DNA of 38,945 bases from Planctomycetota bacterium (GCA_024274785.1 JAJSAM010000001.1:1-38945), one strand, 5' to 3'; positions 22,583-32,687 are shown, numbered from the stretch's first letter. Numbers and translations: made by a program. Notes: generated by a model not told the origin, from the sequence alone.

Positions 22583-25271
22583 TCGCGAGCGTCTCTTTCT
22601 GCTCGACGGGACGGCCCTGGCCTACCGCTCCTATTTCGCTTTCATCCGGAACCCGCTCTACGACAGCAGGGGACGCAACATCTCCGCCGTGTATGGCTTC
22701 ACGGCGACTCTCTTCCGTCTGCTCGAGTTGGAGGAGCCGGACCACCTCGGCATCGCCTTCGACCCGCCGGGACCGACTTTCCGCCACGAGGAGTACAAAG
22801 CCTACAAGGCCACCCGGGAGAAGATGCCGGAGGAGATGGTCGACTCCCTCCCGGGAATCCGCGAGGTGGTCGATGCCTTCAACATCCCCGTGTTCGAGGT
22901 GCCGGGTTTCGAGGCCGACGACGTCCTCGGCACGTTGGCCCGGCATGCCTCATCCGCGGGGGTCGAGACGTGGCTCGTCACGGGCGACAAGGACCTGATG
23001 CAGCTCGTGACCGGGGACGTGAGGATCTACAACATCCTGAAGGCCGGAGTGGACCTCGAGAAGGTCGGGCCGGAGCAGGTCGTCTCGAAATTCGGCGTCC
23101 GCCCGGATCAGGTCATCGACTACCTCGGGCTCGTCGGCGACAGCTCCGACAACATCCCCGGCGTGCCGGGTATCGGGCCGAAGACGGCGCAGAAGCTGCT
23201 GACGGAGTACGGTTCGATGGAGAGCCTGCTCGAGCACGCAAAGGAGCTCAAGGCGAAGAAGGCCCGCGAGAACCTGATCGAGTTTCGCGAACAGGCTCTC
23301 CTCTCCCGGAGCCTGGCGACGATCCGCACCGACGTGCCCCTCGAGTTCGACCTCGACGCCCTGCGGGTCGGGGAGCGGGAGGAGCGGAAGCTGGTGGAGC
23401 TCTTCCGCGGCTACGGTTTCAACACCTTCATGATGAAGCTCGCGCCGGAGGTGAAGGCGGAGGACGAGACCCGCGACTACCGGACGGTGGCCACCACCGT
23501 TGAACTGGGACAGCTCGTTCAGACCCTGCGCGCGGCCGGCCGCTTCGTCATGGACACCGAGACGACCTCGATCGATCCCATGCGGGCGGACCTGGTGGGC
23601 ATGTCCTTCGCCGTCGAACCGCACGCCGCCTGGTACGTGCCGGTGAACCTGGACCTGCCGCCGCAGCTCATCATCGAGATGCTCCGGCCGGTGCTCGAGG
23701 ATCCGGAAATCGGCAAGTCCGGCCAGAACATCAAGTACGACCTGAAGGTCATGGCCCGGGCCGGTGTCACGGTCAAGGGCGTCGACTTCGACACGATGAT
23801 CGCCTCGTTCCTCCTCGATCCCGGCAGCCGGCAGCACAACCTCGACGCCCTGGCTCTCGTTCACCTGAACATCCGCAAGATTCCGACGTCGGACATCATC
23901 GGCAAGGGCAGGGACGTGACCACGATGGACCTGATCCCGGTGGCGACGGTAGCGGAGTATGCGTGCGAGGACGCGGACATCACCCTTCGGCTCGAGCGGT
24001 TCTTCAAGCCGCGGCTCGAGGAGGAGGAGAGCCTCGATGCCCTGAACCGCGACGTGGAGATCCCGCTGATCTCGGTGCTCGCGAGGATGGAGCGGGCCGG
24101 CGTACTGGTGGACGTCTCGATCCTCGCCGCCATGTCCGGGAAGATGGGCGTGGAGATCGAGCGGCTCGAGAGGGAGATCCAGGAGATCGCCGGCGTCGAG
24201 TTCAATCTGAATTCCCCCCAGAAGCTCGGCGAGGTTCTCTTCGAGAAGATGGGGCTCCACGCCCATCGCCGGGGCAAACCGAAGAAGACGAAAACCGGGC
24301 AGTACGCCACCGATGTCGAGACGCTCGGCAAGTACGCGGACCACTCGATCATCCAGCGGATCTTCTCCTACCGCGAGTTCGTGAAGTTGAAGGGCACCTA
24401 CGTCGATTCGCTGCCGGCGCTGGTCCATCCCGAGACCGGTCGCATCCACGCGTCCTACCACCAGGCGGTGGCGATCACCGGCCGGCTTTCCGCTTCCGAC
24501 CCGAACCTCCAGAACATCCCGATCCGTACCGAGGCGGGGCGGGAGATCCGGACCGCGTTCATCGCTCCGCAGGGTTCGGTGCTGCTCTCCGCCGACTACA
24601 GCCAGATCGAGCTGCGTGTGCTGGCCCACCTCTCCGGCGACGAGACGCTGCTTGCCGCTTTCAACGATGGAAAGGACATCCACACCGAAACCGCGGCCCG
24701 CATTTTCGCAATCAATGAGAAAATGGTCACCAGGGAGATGCGGGGCCGGGCCAAGGCGATCAACTTCGGCATCATCTACGGGATGGGACCCCAGCGGCTC
24801 GCCCGCCAGACCGGAATCTCCCTTGCGGAGGCGAAGGAGTTCATCGCCGCCTACTTCAGGACCTATCCGAAGGTGGCGGAGTTCCAGGAGAAGCAGAAGA
24901 TGCTGGCGCGCGAAGAGGGCTTCGTTTCGACGCTGCTCGGCCGGAAGCGCAACCTCAAGGACGACATTCTCTCGAACAACCGCGGCGTGCAGGTCAACGC
25001 CGAGAACGTGGCCATCAACACGCCGATCCAGGGAACCGCGGCCGATCTGATCAAGGTGGCGATGAACCGGATCGATCGAAGGCTGCGCGATGAAGGTCTT
25101 GATGCGAAGATGATCATCCAGGTTCACGACGAACTGGTGCTCGAGGTGCCCGAGGTGGAGTTGGACCGCGTGCGAGAACTCGTCCGTGAGGAGATGGAAG
25201 GCGCCCTCGACCTGAAGGTGCCGATCGTGGTCGACATGGGAGCAGGCAACAACTGGCTGGAGGCTCACTGA
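22575..25271 (+). CDS. polA: DNA polymerase I with all three domains
   Basis: An 898-residue family A DNA polymerase of ordinary length. The 5'-3' exonuclease is at 1-290 (LFLLDGTALAYRSYFAF, EADDVLGTLA, GDSSDNIPGVPGIGPKTA). The 3'-5' proofreading domain is at ~310-500, with active-site Asp327 and Glu329 in MDTETTS and a third acidic motif YACEDAD, so proofreading looks intact. The polymerase domain has motif A LLSADYSQIELR (Asp674), motif B RGRAKAINFGIIYGMG and motif C VHDELVLEV (Asp852). Phe in NFGIIYG is the common O-helix residue that disfavours dideoxynucleotides. It repairs DNA and removes RNA primers in the cytoplasm. It overlaps the HAD gene by 8 bases and the B-box/PspC gene by one. 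Confidence 0.97.
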   Translation: MADRERLFLLDGTALAYRSYFAFIRNPLYDSRGRNISAVYGFTATLFRLLELEEPDHLGIAFDPPGPTFRHEEYKAYKATREKMPEEMVDSLPGIREVVDAFNIPVFEVPGFEADDVLGTLARHASSAGVETWLVTGDKDLMQLVTGDVRIYNILKAGVDLEKVGPEQVVSKFGVRPDQVIDYLGLVGDSSDNIPGVPGIGPKTAQKLLTEYGSMESLLEHAKELKAKKARENLIEFREQALLSRSLATIRTDVPLEFDLDALRVGEREERKLVELFRGYGFNTFMMKLAPEVKAEDETRDYRTVATTVELGQLVQTLRAAGRFVMDTETTSIDPMRADLVGMSFAVEPHAAWYVPVNLDLPPQLIIEMLRPVLEDPEIGKSGQNIKYDLKVMARAGVTVKGVDFDTMIASFLLDPGSRQHNLDALALVHLNIRKIPTSDIIGKGRDVTTMDLIPVATVAEYACEDADITLRLERFFKPRLEEEESLDALNRDVEIPLISVLARMERAGVLVDVSILAAMSGKMGVEIERLEREIQEIAGVEFNLNSPQKLGEVLFEKMGLHAHRRGKPKKTKTGQYATDVETLGKYADHSIIQRIFSYREFVKLKGTYVDSLPALVHPETGRIHASYHQAVAITGRLSASDPNLQNIPIRTEAGREIRTAFIAPQGSVLLSADYSQIELRVLAHLSGDETLLAAFNDGKDIHTETAARIFAINEKMVTREMRGRAKAINFGIIYGMGPQRLARQTGISLAEAKEFIAAYFRTYPKVAEFQEKQKMLAREEGFVSTLLGRKRNLKDDILSNNRGVQVNAENVAINTPIQGTAADLIKVAMNRIDRRLRDEGLDAKMIIQVHDELVLEVPEVELDRVRELVREEMEGALDLKVPIVVDMGAGNNWLEAH

Positions 25272-25654
25272 TGGAGTGCTACGTCCATCCGGATCAGGCT
25301 GCCGTGGGCGCCTGTGTGGCGTGCGGGAACTTCGTGTGCGACGTGTGTCGCGTCTCGATCAAGAGCAGGATCTACTGCAAGGCCTGCGTGGAGCGAGGCG
25401 ATGCCGTCCCCCCCTCGCAGCCCGCGGAAGACCGGAGCCACCGCCGCAACCGTCCGCCCTCCGGCAGCGGACCACTGACCCGGTCCCGCACCGACCGGAT
25501 GATCGCCGGTGTCTGTGGAGGCCTGGCCCGGCAGTTCGACCTCGATGTGAATGTGGTGCGCCTGCTCTTCGCCCTGATCTCGATCTTCACCGGCTTCTTC
25601 CCCGGAGTGGTGGTCTACATCGTCCTCTGGGCGGTCCTCCCCGAAGGGGATTGA
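25271..25654 (+). CDS. B-box zinc finger / PspC-domain membrane protein
   Basis: A 127-residue protein. Residues 1-42 hold a B-box-like zinc site (Cys3, His6, Cys15, Cys18, Cys23, Cys26, Cys36, Cys39) with HPDQAAVGACVACG. A basic Ser/Pro-rich linker follows, then a PspC domain at ~76-127 (DRMIAGVCGGLARQFDLD) ending in one long or two short membrane segments (LLFALISIFTGFFPG, VVVYIVLWAVLPE). PspC proteins regulate phage-shock/envelope stress responses. Its ATG shares one base with the polA stop (TGATG), so it is translationally coupled. No pspA is in view, so the envelope-stress role is inferred from the domain alone. Confidence 0.87.
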   Translation: MECYVHPDQAAVGACVACGNFVCDVCRVSIKSRIYCKACVERGDAVPPSQPAEDRSHRRNRPPSGSGPLTRSRTDRMIAGVCGGLARQFDLDVNVVRLLFALISIFTGFFPGVVVYIVLWAVLPEGD

Positions 25655-25850
25655 GTACCCGGTTCGGCACTCCTCTCCTCCAGGCCTGCCGCGGAGGTGA
25701 AGCTCGTGCGGGTCAAGAGCCCCGGTGAGGTCTGATCCTCGCCATGACGATCCACTGCGGAAAGTTCTCAGGGGATCAGCCAATAGAACTGGGAACGAGT
25801 GGCTCTTTTCTCGAGTGCCGCGTCGGGCACCCTGGCATTTCGGTCCGATC
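25655..25850. other. gap between the PspC gene and the PEP-CTERM-like remnant
   Basis: The frame of the remnant is open here from an ATG at 25725, but the translation is Arg/Asp/Pro-rich without a signal peptide or any recognised motif. No promoter is clear. Confidence 0.4.
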
Positions 25851-26201
25851 ATGTGCCTTTGGGTACTCTGGCAGGTGGACGACGATGGTACCTCGACCAA
25901 TCTGTCGGAATTGTGGGCGGCGCAGGGGCGCTTCGTCGGCCCGATTGACGACTTCGACAACCACGGGGCGTTCGGCCTGTCCGCCACCTGGATTCAAAGC
26001 GGAAATGACATCTGCTACTCTTCAGGCGGGCCGTTCTCGAGCAGTCTGACGGCCGGCTTCAGCGGCCCGATATCGAACCTGGAGATGCTCGATCATGACC
26101 CCGCCCGGTTTACCGTAACGACCGTTGTACCCCTCCCCTGCGCCGCGTGGCCTGGCTTCGGCCTCCTCGGAGCGGCAAGGCGGATAAGGAAGCGCCGGTA
26201 G
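25851..26201 (+). pseudogene. remnant of a PEP-CTERM (VPLPA-type) exported protein
   Basis: The last ~30 residues end VVPLPCAAWPGFGLLGAARRIRKRR in outline: a VPLP-x-AAW motif, a short hydrophobic stretch and a basic cluster, as in VPLPA-type PEP-CTERM sorting tails recognised by exosortase. The hydrophobic part is only ~12 residues instead of ~18-20, and no N-terminal signal peptide exists: from ATG 25851 the protein starts MCLWVLWQVDDDG, and the alternative ATG at 25725 gives a charged start. The middle (WAAQGRFVGPIDDFDNHGAF, YSSGGPFSSSLTAG) looks like a beta-rich exported domain. Most simply it is a decayed gene that lost its 5' end. No exosortase gene is in the window. Confidence 0.55.
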
Positions 26202-26290
26202 AGCACTTGCGAGGGCGGTTCGGTTCGGTCGTTGCGGAGGTCGACCCTCCATAGCGGCTGAGCCGCGCTGAGTCTGCTTGAGCGCATGAC

Positions 26291-26346
26291 CATACGGAGG
26301 CAGGTACCTTCACCCATGATTGGGGGAGCATCCCTGCCACCGTATG
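26291..26346. terminator. 14-bp inverted repeat between convergent genes
   Basis: CATACGGAGGCAGG (26291-26304) and CCTGCCACCGTATG (26333-26346) pair at 13 of 14 positions around a 28-base loop. It lies 14 bases past the stop of the adaptor gene (minus strand) and 89 bases past the PEP-CTERM-like remnant. There is no T-tract. It could be a bidirectional terminator or the ends of a tiny mobile relic. A smaller stem (GCGGCT/AGCCGC, near 26255-26268) precedes it. Confidence 0.4.
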
Positions 26347-26360
26347 CCCGGGAGGCGCCG

Positions 26361-27689
26361 CTACTTTTCGAGTACGGTCACCCTCGTGCCGTCCGAAAGG
26401 GCGGGGTCGGGGTGGATGAGGATCCGGTCACCCGCGGAAAGTCCCTCGAGGACCTCCCGCTTGCGGCCGTCGCGGATGCCGGTCTTCACCGCGACCACTC
26501 TCGCCCGGCCGTCCTCGATCCGGAACGCCCGCCACTCGCCTTGTTCGCGGAACAGCGCCGCTTCCGGCACCAGCACCGCGTCCTCCCGCTCCTCGAGGAT
26601 CACCTTGAAGTCCACGCGGAAGCGGTCGCCGAGTTTCAGTTTGCTCCCGTCGAACGTGGCGATCACCGTCACCCGCTGCTGCTCCACGCCGAGCGACGAG
26701 ATCTTCCTGAACGCGCTCGGATAGACCTTGGTGAGCCTCCCCTCGACTTCACGCCCCGCGAGGGCGCGGCCAGCCACGACCACCTTCATGCCCTTCGTCA
26801 GCCGGGCGGCGTCCTCGGAGAGCAGGTCCGCCTCCACTTCGAGCCGGTCGACATCCCCGAACTCCAGGATCGGCGTGCCCGCGGCGAGGACCGCCTCGCT
26901 CTCCTGAAAGAGGACGAGCACCACACCGTCCACCGGGGCGATGAGCCGGGCCCGCGAGAGATCGTCCTCGAGGACGGCCAGACCCGCCCGGATCTCCTTC
27001 ATCTGTTCGCGGTAGAGGTGCTCCTCCCAGTCCAGGTCGCCCGCGGAGTCCTCAAGCAGCTTCGTGGCGAGCTTCGCGATCTGCTTCTCGATCTCCCGGA
27101 TCCGAAACTGCACCTCGGCCGCGGTCAGGGCTTCCGAGGCCACGCGCTCGGCGAGTCGGGCCTCCTCCTCCTCCGACCCCGAGATCGTCCCCTTGCCGGC
27201 GAGGTCCTTTGCGCGAGCCGCATCCCTGCTGGCCTGGTCCGCGGTGGCCTTCGCCTGGGCGAGAGCGTGCTTCGCGGCGTTCCAGGCGTTGACCGCCACC
27301 TCCTCCAGGAGCTTGCTGCGGGTGATCGCCTCAGGCTTCGGGCGGCACTTGCCGACCCCGGAGAGTCGCTGCGCAAGCGAGCGGATCCGCGACTGTGCCT
27401 CGATCACCCGGGCATCGAGCGCCAGCCTATCCATCTCGACGAGGAGACCGCCCGCGGCCACGCGCTCACCCTCTTTCACCGTAAGCCTGAGCATCCTCCC
27501 GGTGACCGGTGCGGAGATCACGAAACGGTCCACCACCCGAGTTCGCCCCTCCTCCTCCACGAACGACCGGATCGCGCCGCGGGTCACCACCACGGACTCC
27601 ACCCCCGTGGGGCGAAGTGAGGACCAGATCACCGCGGCGAGGATCAGCAGGACGGCCACACCGGGCAGGATCAGCTTGCGAAGCTTCAT
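26361..27689 (-). CDS. HlyD/MacA-like periplasmic adaptor of an ABC exporter
   Basis: A 442-residue membrane fusion protein: N-terminal anchor (LILPGVAVLLILAAVIW), barrel-sandwich start (FVISAPVTGRMLRLTVKEGE, biotinyl-lipoyl-like), a long charged coiled coil at ~85-240, return half (ARLIAPVDGVVLVLF), a beta-barrel (LKLGDRFRVDF) and a membrane-proximal domain (VKTGIRDGRKREVLEGLSAG). It bridges the inner-membrane permease and an outer-membrane channel. It lies 3 bases after the permease stop and is last in the exporter operon. No TolC-like gene is in the window. It is closest in layout to the MacA-type partners of MacB-like permeases; the substrate is unknown. Confidence 0.92.
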   Translation of the reverse strand: MKLRKLILPGVAVLLILAAVIWSSLRPTGVESVVVTRGAIRSFVEEEGRTRVVDRFVISAPVTGRMLRLTVKEGERVAAGGLLVEMDRLALDARVIEAQSRIRSLAQRLSGVGKCRPKPEAITRSKLLEEVAVNAWNAAKHALAQAKATADQASRDAARAKDLAGKGTISGSEEEEARLAERVASEALTAAEVQFRIREIEKQIAKLATKLLEDSAGDLDWEEHLYREQMKEIRAGLAVLEDDLSRARLIAPVDGVVLVLFQESEAVLAAGTPILEFGDVDRLEVEADLLSEDAARLTKGMKVVVAGRALAGREVEGRLTKVYPSAFRKISSLGVEQQRVTVIATFDGSKLKLGDRFRVDFKVILEEREDAVLVPEAALFREQGEWRAFRIEDGRARVVAVKTGIRDGRKREVLEGLSAGDRILIHPDPALSDGTRVTVLEK

Positions 27690-27692
27690 GAT

Positions 27693-30065
27693 CTACTCCC
27701 TCGACTTCAGCGCTTCCACCAGGTCGAGCCGGCGGATACGCCTGCGGATGGCGAGGTTGGCGACCAGGGTGAAGAAGAGCACCACCACGATCGAAATCAA
27801 GATGCTCTCCACCCGGATCACCATGGGGAAGCGGAACAGATCGGTGTCGTAGACGGTGGAGAGCCAGAAACAGAACAGGATGCCGAGGCCGATTCCCGGC
27901 ACCAGGCCGATGATCGTCAAGAGGTAGTTTTCGTTGGTGAGCACCGCGCCGACCTCCTTTCGGGTGAACCCGAGCACGCGCATCGAGGCAAAGGTCCGTT
28001 CCCGCTCGGCGAGGGCGATACGCGTCGAATTGTAGATGACTCCGAAGGCGATCACCCCGGCGAAGAGCATCAGTACGGTGTACATGATCGCCATCGAGGC
28101 GGCGAGCGTCTCGCGGAACACCTTGCTCGCCTGCTCCCTGATGGAGACGCCCTCCACCGCGGGCAGGTTCTTCAGTTCGGTGGCGAGTTCGTTGCGGCGC
28201 TCCGGGTTGGCGAGGAGGCGTACGGAGTTCAGGGCGGTCTCTTCGCCGACCCAGCGGGAGAGCGTCTTGATCGAGGCATAGGCCGAGGCGCCGAGGTATT
28301 CGTCCACGGTGCCCTCGACGGTGGCGGTGAACACCTGTCGTCGCCCTTCCAGCACGTGTACCTCGACCTCGTCTCCGCGCGCGAGGTGGAGCAGTTCCGC
28401 GAGCTTCCTCGTCAGCAGCAGGCCGCTCACCGGCTTCTCGATGGGGCCTCGATCCTTGTCGAGCAGACCGCGCAGGACGCCCTCCTGGTCGAGGCCGAAG
28501 ATCCCGATTCGCTTCGCCCGGTAGCCGTTCACCAGCTTGACTCCAAGGACGAGCTCCGGCTCCGCGGAGCGGACTCCGGGCAGGGCGCAGATCTCGTAAA
28601 GCGCAGGGAGGCCGCGCTCGGAGTTGAAGGTGACTTTCAGGTCGTGGTGATCGACATAGCGGGCCTCGTAGTCGAGCAGCTCATCCATCGAGTCGCCGGA
28701 GAAGAGCGAGAGGAAGATGATGCTGGTGGAAAGCGCCACGCCGCCGATGGTGAGGGCGGCCCGGCGCCGGGTGCGGACGATATTGCGGAAGACCATCCGC
28801 CAGACGAAACCGAGCCGGGTCCAGAGCCACCGCCAGCGTTCGACTGCGGTGCGCCTGAAGACTCCGGGCGCCTCCGGCCGAAGCCCCTCCGCTGGCCTGA
28901 GCCGCGCCGCCTTCCGTGCCGCGGCGACGGCCCCGAGTGCGGCGAAGAGCAGGCTCACCAGTACGCCGGTGGCCACCACCAGGGGGTCCACCGAGAAACG
29001 CAGAATCGGGAACTGGTAGAACTCCGTGTACATCTCGAGCATGTGCCGGGCGAACCAGAGCCCCACGACGGAGCCGATGATCGCGCCGACCAGCCCCATG
29101 AGCATCGCGAGTTTCAGGTAGTGCATCGAGATCGCCCGGGTGGTGTAGCCGAACGCGCGGAACACCGCGATCCGGGTGCGCTGGGTGCGCACCAGCCGTC
29201 CGAGCAGCATGTGCAGCACGAACGCCGCCACGCCGAGGAAGATGGCCGGCGTCACCGTCGCTGAGCCCTTGAGCCCCTCGATCTCGTCCGAGAGGAAGCG
29301 ATGGGATAGCTGGTCTTTCCGGCCGTAGGCGACGAAACCACCAAAGCGGTCGAGGATCCGGTCGAAGTTGTCGAGGACGTCCCGCACCCTGGCCTCCGGG
29401 TCGAGCACCGCCACAAACTCGTTCGCCGAATCCTCGAAGTCGAAGACAGATTCCGCGAAGGACGTGCTCATCCACAGCACCGTGAAGTGCACCGGATCCG
29501 GCAGGATGTCTCCGGCGCCGCGGATCATGTAGACGAACTCCGGGGAGAGCGCGGTCCCGACGATCCTCAGCGCCTCCTTCCGGTTGTTCATGATCACTTC
29601 GACGGAATCTCCGGGTGAAAGGCCGTGCTCCACCGCGAAGCGATCGCCGATGATCACCTCGCGGTTCCCGTCGTCGGTGAAGTAGCGCCCGCTGACCAGG
29701 TGCACGTCGTTGATGACCTTCTCCCGCCGGTCCGGGAGGGAGGAGACGCGTCCGAAGCAGGGTTCGGAGATCTGCGGGAGGTCGATCGTGACGTCGAAGA
29801 TGATCCGCGGCCGGACCTGCCGGACCCCCTCGATCTGCCTGAGGTCCCGGGCAATGGAGCGCGGCGCCTTCTTCACCGGGGCAAAGACGTCGGCCATGCG
29901 GTTCTCGCGGTAGTAGGCGTCGCGCGTGCCCTTGAGCCCGCGGTAGGCGATGAGGATCGTCACGAAGGAGGAGATCCCGCAGGCGATGATCAGGGCGATG
30001 GCGATGGCCTGCCCCTTCATCCGGAAGATCTCGCGGAGGAGCACCTTGTCGAGGGACCTCACCAC
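27693..30065 (-). CDS. FtsX/MacB-like ABC transporter permease, duplicated
   Basis: A 790-residue permease with two FtsX halves. N-terminal helix [20 protein letters not shown], then a periplasmic domain at ~55-265, and a three-helix FtsX block at ~270-385 ([27 protein letters not shown]). A second helix ([19 protein letters not shown]), a second periplasmic domain and a second FtsX block ([31 protein letters not shown]) complete it. This 8+ helix layout is typical of DUF214/LolC-type transporters. The start is one of two adjacent GTG codons (30065 or 30062); the latter forms a GTGA overlap with the ATPase stop. Substrate may be lipid, lipoprotein, peptide or drug. Confidence 0.93.
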   Translation of the reverse strand: MVRSLDKVLLREIFRMKGQAIAIALIIACGISSFVTILIAYRGLKGTRDAYYRENRMADVFAPVKKAPRSIARDLRQIEGVRQVRPRIIFDVTIDLPQISEPCFGRVSSLPDRREKVINDVHLVSGRYFTDDGNREVIIGDRFAVEHGLSPGDSVEVIMNNRKEALRIVGTALSPEFVYMIRGAGDILPDPVHFTVLWMSTSFAESVFDFEDSANEFVAVLDPEARVRDVLDNFDRILDRFGGFVAYGRKDQLSHRFLSDEIEGLKGSATVTPAIFLGVAAFVLHMLLGRLVRTQRTRIAVFRAFGYTTRAISMHYLKLAMLMGLVGAIIGSVVGLWFARHMLEMYTEFYQFPILRFSVDPLVVATGVLVSLLFAALGAVAAARKAARLRPAEGLRPEAPGVFRRTAVERWRWLWTRLGFVWRMVFRNIVRTRRRAALTIGGVALSTSIIFLSLFSGDSMDELLDYEARYVDHHDLKVTFNSERGLPALYEICALPGVRSAEPELVLGVKLVNGYRAKRIGIFGLDQEGVLRGLLDKDRGPIEKPVSGLLLTRKLAELLHLARGDEVEVHVLEGRRQVFTATVEGTVDEYLGASAYASIKTLSRWVGEETALNSVRLLANPERRNELATELKNLPAVEGVSIREQASKVFRETLAASMAIMYTVLMLFAGVIAFGVIYNSTRIALAERERTFASMRVLGFTRKEVGAVLTNENYLLTIIGLVPGIGLGILFCFWLSTVYDTDLFRFPMVIRVESILISIVVVLFFTLVANLAIRRRIRRLDLVEALKSRE

Positions 30066-30766
30066 TCGATCTCCTCGGGAGAGAGCGGATGGGTGTTCTC
30101 CGTCATCTCGACGATTCGCCCGGAGCGCATGCGAATCACCCGGTCGCCGATCCCGGCGATGGCGGCGTTGTGCGTGATGAGAATGAGGGTGGTGCCGATC
30201 TCCCGGTTCACGGTCTCCAGCACGCTGAGGACGGTCTTTCCGGTATGGTAGTCGAGCGCGCCAGTGGGTTCGTCGCAGAGGAGGACATCGGGGTCCTTCG
30301 CCACCGCCCGGGCAATGGCAACGCGCTGCTGCTCACCGCCGGAGAGCTGGGAGGGGAAGTGGTCGCCGCGCTCGCCAAGCCCCACCAGGCCGATCATCTC
30401 CAACGCATCGCGAGGATGGGGGGCGATCTCGGTGGCCATCTCCACGTTCTCGATAGCGGTCAGGCTCGGCACCAGGTTGTAGAACTGGAAGACGAAGCCG
30501 ACGTGCTTGCGCCGGAACTCGGTCAGCTCATCCCCGGTGGCTCCGGCCAGTTCCTGGTCCCGGAAACGGACGCTCCCCGACGTGGGCTCGTCCATGCCGC
30601 CGAGGAGGTGCAGCAGGGTGCTCTTCCCCGACCCGCTCGGCCCGAGAATGACCAGGCACTCGCCGCGCTGGACGATCAGATCGACGTGGCGCAGGGCGTG
30701 CACCTCCACCTCACCCATGGTGTAGATCCTGGAAACGTCGCGGACGGTGAAGAGCGGATCAGCCAT
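30059..30766 (-). CDS. LolD/MacB-type ABC transporter ATPase
   Basis: A 235-residue ABC ATPase with Walker [10 protein letters not shown] (42-50), Q-loop VFQFYNLVP, signature LSGGEQQR (141-148), Walker [13 protein letters not shown] (161-172) and switch His199 in ITHN. The sequence belongs to the LolD/FtsE/MacB branch, matching the FtsX-type permease that follows with a 4-7 base overlap. It is the first gene of a three-gene exporter operon (ATPase, permease, adaptor), divergent from the gene at 30805. Confidence 0.95.
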   Translation of the reverse strand: MADPLFTVRDVSRIYTMGEVEVHALRHVDLIVQRGECLVILGPSGSGKSTLLHLLGGMDEPTSGSVRFRDQELAGATGDELTEFRRKHVGFVFQFYNLVPSLTAIENVEMATEIAPHPRDALEMIGLVGLGERGDHFPSQLSGGEQQRVAIARAVAKDPDVLLCDEPTGALDYHTGKTVLSVLETVNREIGTTLILITHNAAIAGIGDRVIRMRSGRIVEMTENTHPLSPEEIEW

Positions 30767-30772
30767 TGCCTC

Positions 30773-30778
30773 TATAAT
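30773..30778 (+). promoter_or_regulatory. consensus -10 box before the secreted helical protein gene
   Basis: A perfect TATAAT 27 bases before ATG 30805. No TTGACA-like -35 is present at usual spacing. It lies between the divergent starts at 30766 and 30805. Confidence 0.35.
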
Positions 30779-30804
30779 GCCCTCGATCGGAGGCCCGTGA
30801 ATCC

Positions 30805-32385
30805 ATGAATCGACCCATTGTCGCTTTCCTGCTGGTGCTCGTACTCTACGCGGTGGCGTCGGAAAAAGTCAGGGCGGGCGATGAGGCCGCAAAGGCCCTG
30901 GCCGGAACCGCCGCCGCCCTCATCGACCAGGGCCGGCGCGCCGACGCGATTCGGAGGCTTCAACTTCCCGACCAACCCCTGGTGGCCCTGGGCGCCTTCG
31001 ATCTCCTGATCCTGCACTATTACTGGCAGAAGGAGGATCTGCCGGTCGTCGTGGACCTGGCCCGGGGCGCGATCGTCTACGGACGCAGCCACGCCGAGTC
31101 GGAGGCCGCCGCCGAGGTCCGGAGCCGGATCCTGCTCAGGGTGAAGGCCATCGCCTACAACCTGGCCTCGTTCACCTGGCCCGGCTGGGGCGAGGAGGGC
31201 ATCGTCGTTCGGAAGGCGGACCGCGAGCAGGGCGTCACGGCCGCCGACCTGAATCTGCGTCTCGCGAAGAAGCTCGATCGGGGATCGAAGGCCCTCTCCG
31301 CAGCCTACTGGATCGTGGGCGCCCACCAGTTGACGTCGGGGGAGCCCAGCACCGCGGCCATGAGTTTCGAACGGGCGAAGCACTACGCGGGGAAGGCGGG
31401 AGATCGCCCTGGCGAATTGATGAACCGAGGCTACATCGGGGTGGCTCTCGCCCTCGGCGGGAAGCCCATGGACGGGATGGGCACCATTCGCTCGGCTATC
31501 AGCCAGCTCGAGGCCGAGGGCAGCGGGGATGCGCTCTTCTATGCCGCCCAACTCGCGGATGTCGGGAGGCGCCTGATCGGCGCCGATTGGAGGAACGGCG
31601 GAGGAAACAGACGGATCGAGAGCGGCCCGGTGGTGTTTCAGTTTCCGGCGTGGGGCGCAGCGGGGCGCTATCACATCCTGAAACGGCTTCTGGTCCCGGA
31701 TTCTCCGTATCGTCGGGAGGCGCGCCTGCACGACTTCGAAGAGCTCGTATTGGCCCGCCTCACTTCGATGCAGAGAGACCTCGATCCCTGGTTCTACGTG
31801 CCGGGCACCGTAGATGATGCCGTGTTTGCCGCCGCAGGCAAGGGTGCGCTCAGCCCGGCGGAGGCCGTGTCTCTCTCCGAGGTCTTCGGCGTGATGGAAG
31901 AGCGCATTGCGAAGCTCCGGGCCGCCCACGAAGATGTGCTGAAGGCATTCGAGGACAGCCTCCGCACGGAGCAGGCTGCGCGTTCCCTCGAGCTGCTTGC
32001 CGAGTTCACCGGGGTTCCATCGCTGATGCTCACGATCTTCGCGGTGCCGACTCCCGGGGAGGCGGCGGTGGTGACCCGCCTTCCCGGATCCCTCGTCATC
32101 GAGGTTCCCCGCGGGGGTGACATGGATCGGGCCGTGATCCGGGAGGTCGCCTTCGCCCTCCTCATGCGGAAGGAGGATGTGCTGTGGGCGGCCGTCGACG
32201 GGACGGAGGGGCTCTCTTCCGAAACCCTCGCGGAGGGCGTGGCGCTTGCGCTGGTCGGCGGAGGCCCTGAACAGGCCTGGGCGCAACCCCTCGGCCCGAA
32301 GCTCCGTAAGGCCATGACGGACGGAGACCTCGAGACGCTCCTCGCCGAGGCTGTGGAAGCGTGGTCCGCATCTCGGGGCAAGTAA
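30805..32385 (+). CDS. exported helical protein of unknown function
   Basis: A 526-residue protein with a signal peptide ([19 protein letters not shown], likely cleaved near VRA-GD). Residues ~25-260 are repeating helices with TPR-like character ([60 protein letters not shown]). The C-terminal half ([20 protein letters not shown] region, [20 protein letters not shown]) is alpha/beta without a motif I recognise. GGAGG sits 11 bases before the ATG. The family is not recognised. It may share a transcript with the small gene 37 bases downstream. Confidence 0.75.
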   Translation: MNRPIVAFLLVLVLYAVASEKVRAGDEAAKALAGTAAALIDQGRRADAIRRLQLPDQPLVALGAFDLLILHYYWQKEDLPVVVDLARGAIVYGRSHAESEAAAEVRSRILLRVKAIAYNLASFTWPGWGEEGIVVRKADREQGVTAADLNLRLAKKLDRGSKALSAAYWIVGAHQLTSGEPSTAAMSFERAKHYAGKAGDRPGELMNRGYIGVALALGGKPMDGMGTIRSAISQLEAEGSGDALFYAAQLADVGRRLIGADWRNGGGNRRIESGPVVFQFPAWGAAGRYHILKRLLVPDSPYRREARLHDFEELVLARLTSMQRDLDPWFYVPGTVDDAVFAAAGKGALSPAEAVSLSEVFGVMEERIAKLRAAHEDVLKAFEDSLRTEQAARSLELLAEFTGVPSLMLTIFAVPTPGEAAVVTRLPGSLVIEVPRGGDMDRAVIREVAFALLMRKEDVLWAAVDGTEGLSSETLAEGVALALVGGGPEQAWAQPLGPKLRKAMTDGDLETLLAEAVEAWSASRGK

Positions 32386-32422
32386 CTTACCCGTTCGGTC
32401 TCATCTGGTAGGATGACGAGCG

Positions 32423-32680
32423 ATGAAAAAGTCGGATGAACAGCAAGGTGAGAAGTTCGCATTCCTCCTCGGCGTGGGCCTGGACGGCAAGGATGGCCAC
32501 TACCGCCGGACGAAAGGGGAGGAGTTCATCCTCGTCGGCGGTTCGGAAGACACCCATGCGGTCATGCAGGACAAGGCGCTCGCACTGACCGAGGAGCTGG
32601 CCCGCCGCGGCAAGCGCCTGGCGGACGTGGACAACCCCGAGGAGATGCGGGACATCGCCCACGACGCCGGCCTGGCGTGA
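32423..32680 (+). CDS. small hydrophilic protein of unknown function
   Basis: An 85-residue soluble protein, rich in Lys, Glu and Asp (MKKSDEQQGEKFAFLLGVGL, RTKGEEFILVGGSEDTHAVM, helix DKALALTEELARRGKRLADV). The pattern of a short beta segment plus a helical tail looks like a genuine conserved small protein, not a shadow: the frame has strong third-position GC. No family is recognised. It converges on the DUF3108 lipoprotein gene, 7 bases between stops. Confidence 0.65.
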   Translation: MKKSDEQQGEKFAFLLGVGLDGKDGHYRRTKGEEFILVGGSEDTHAVMQDKALALTEELARRGKRLADVDNPEEMRDIAHDAGLA

Positions 32681-32687
32681 TTCGAAT

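Noticed and set aside
22950..25268. 772-residue open frame on the minus strand inside polA
   Set aside because: Antisense shadow of DNA polymerase I; His/Arg/Leu/Val-rich with no recognisable domain.
26286..27620. 444-residue plus-strand frame over the adaptor gene
   Set aside because: Antisense to a clear HlyD-type adaptor; no domain in the shadow.
30772..32286. 504-residue minus-strand frame over the exported helical protein
   Set aside because: The plus-strand frame has a signal peptide and a GGAGG Shine-Dalgarno; the minus frame has neither.
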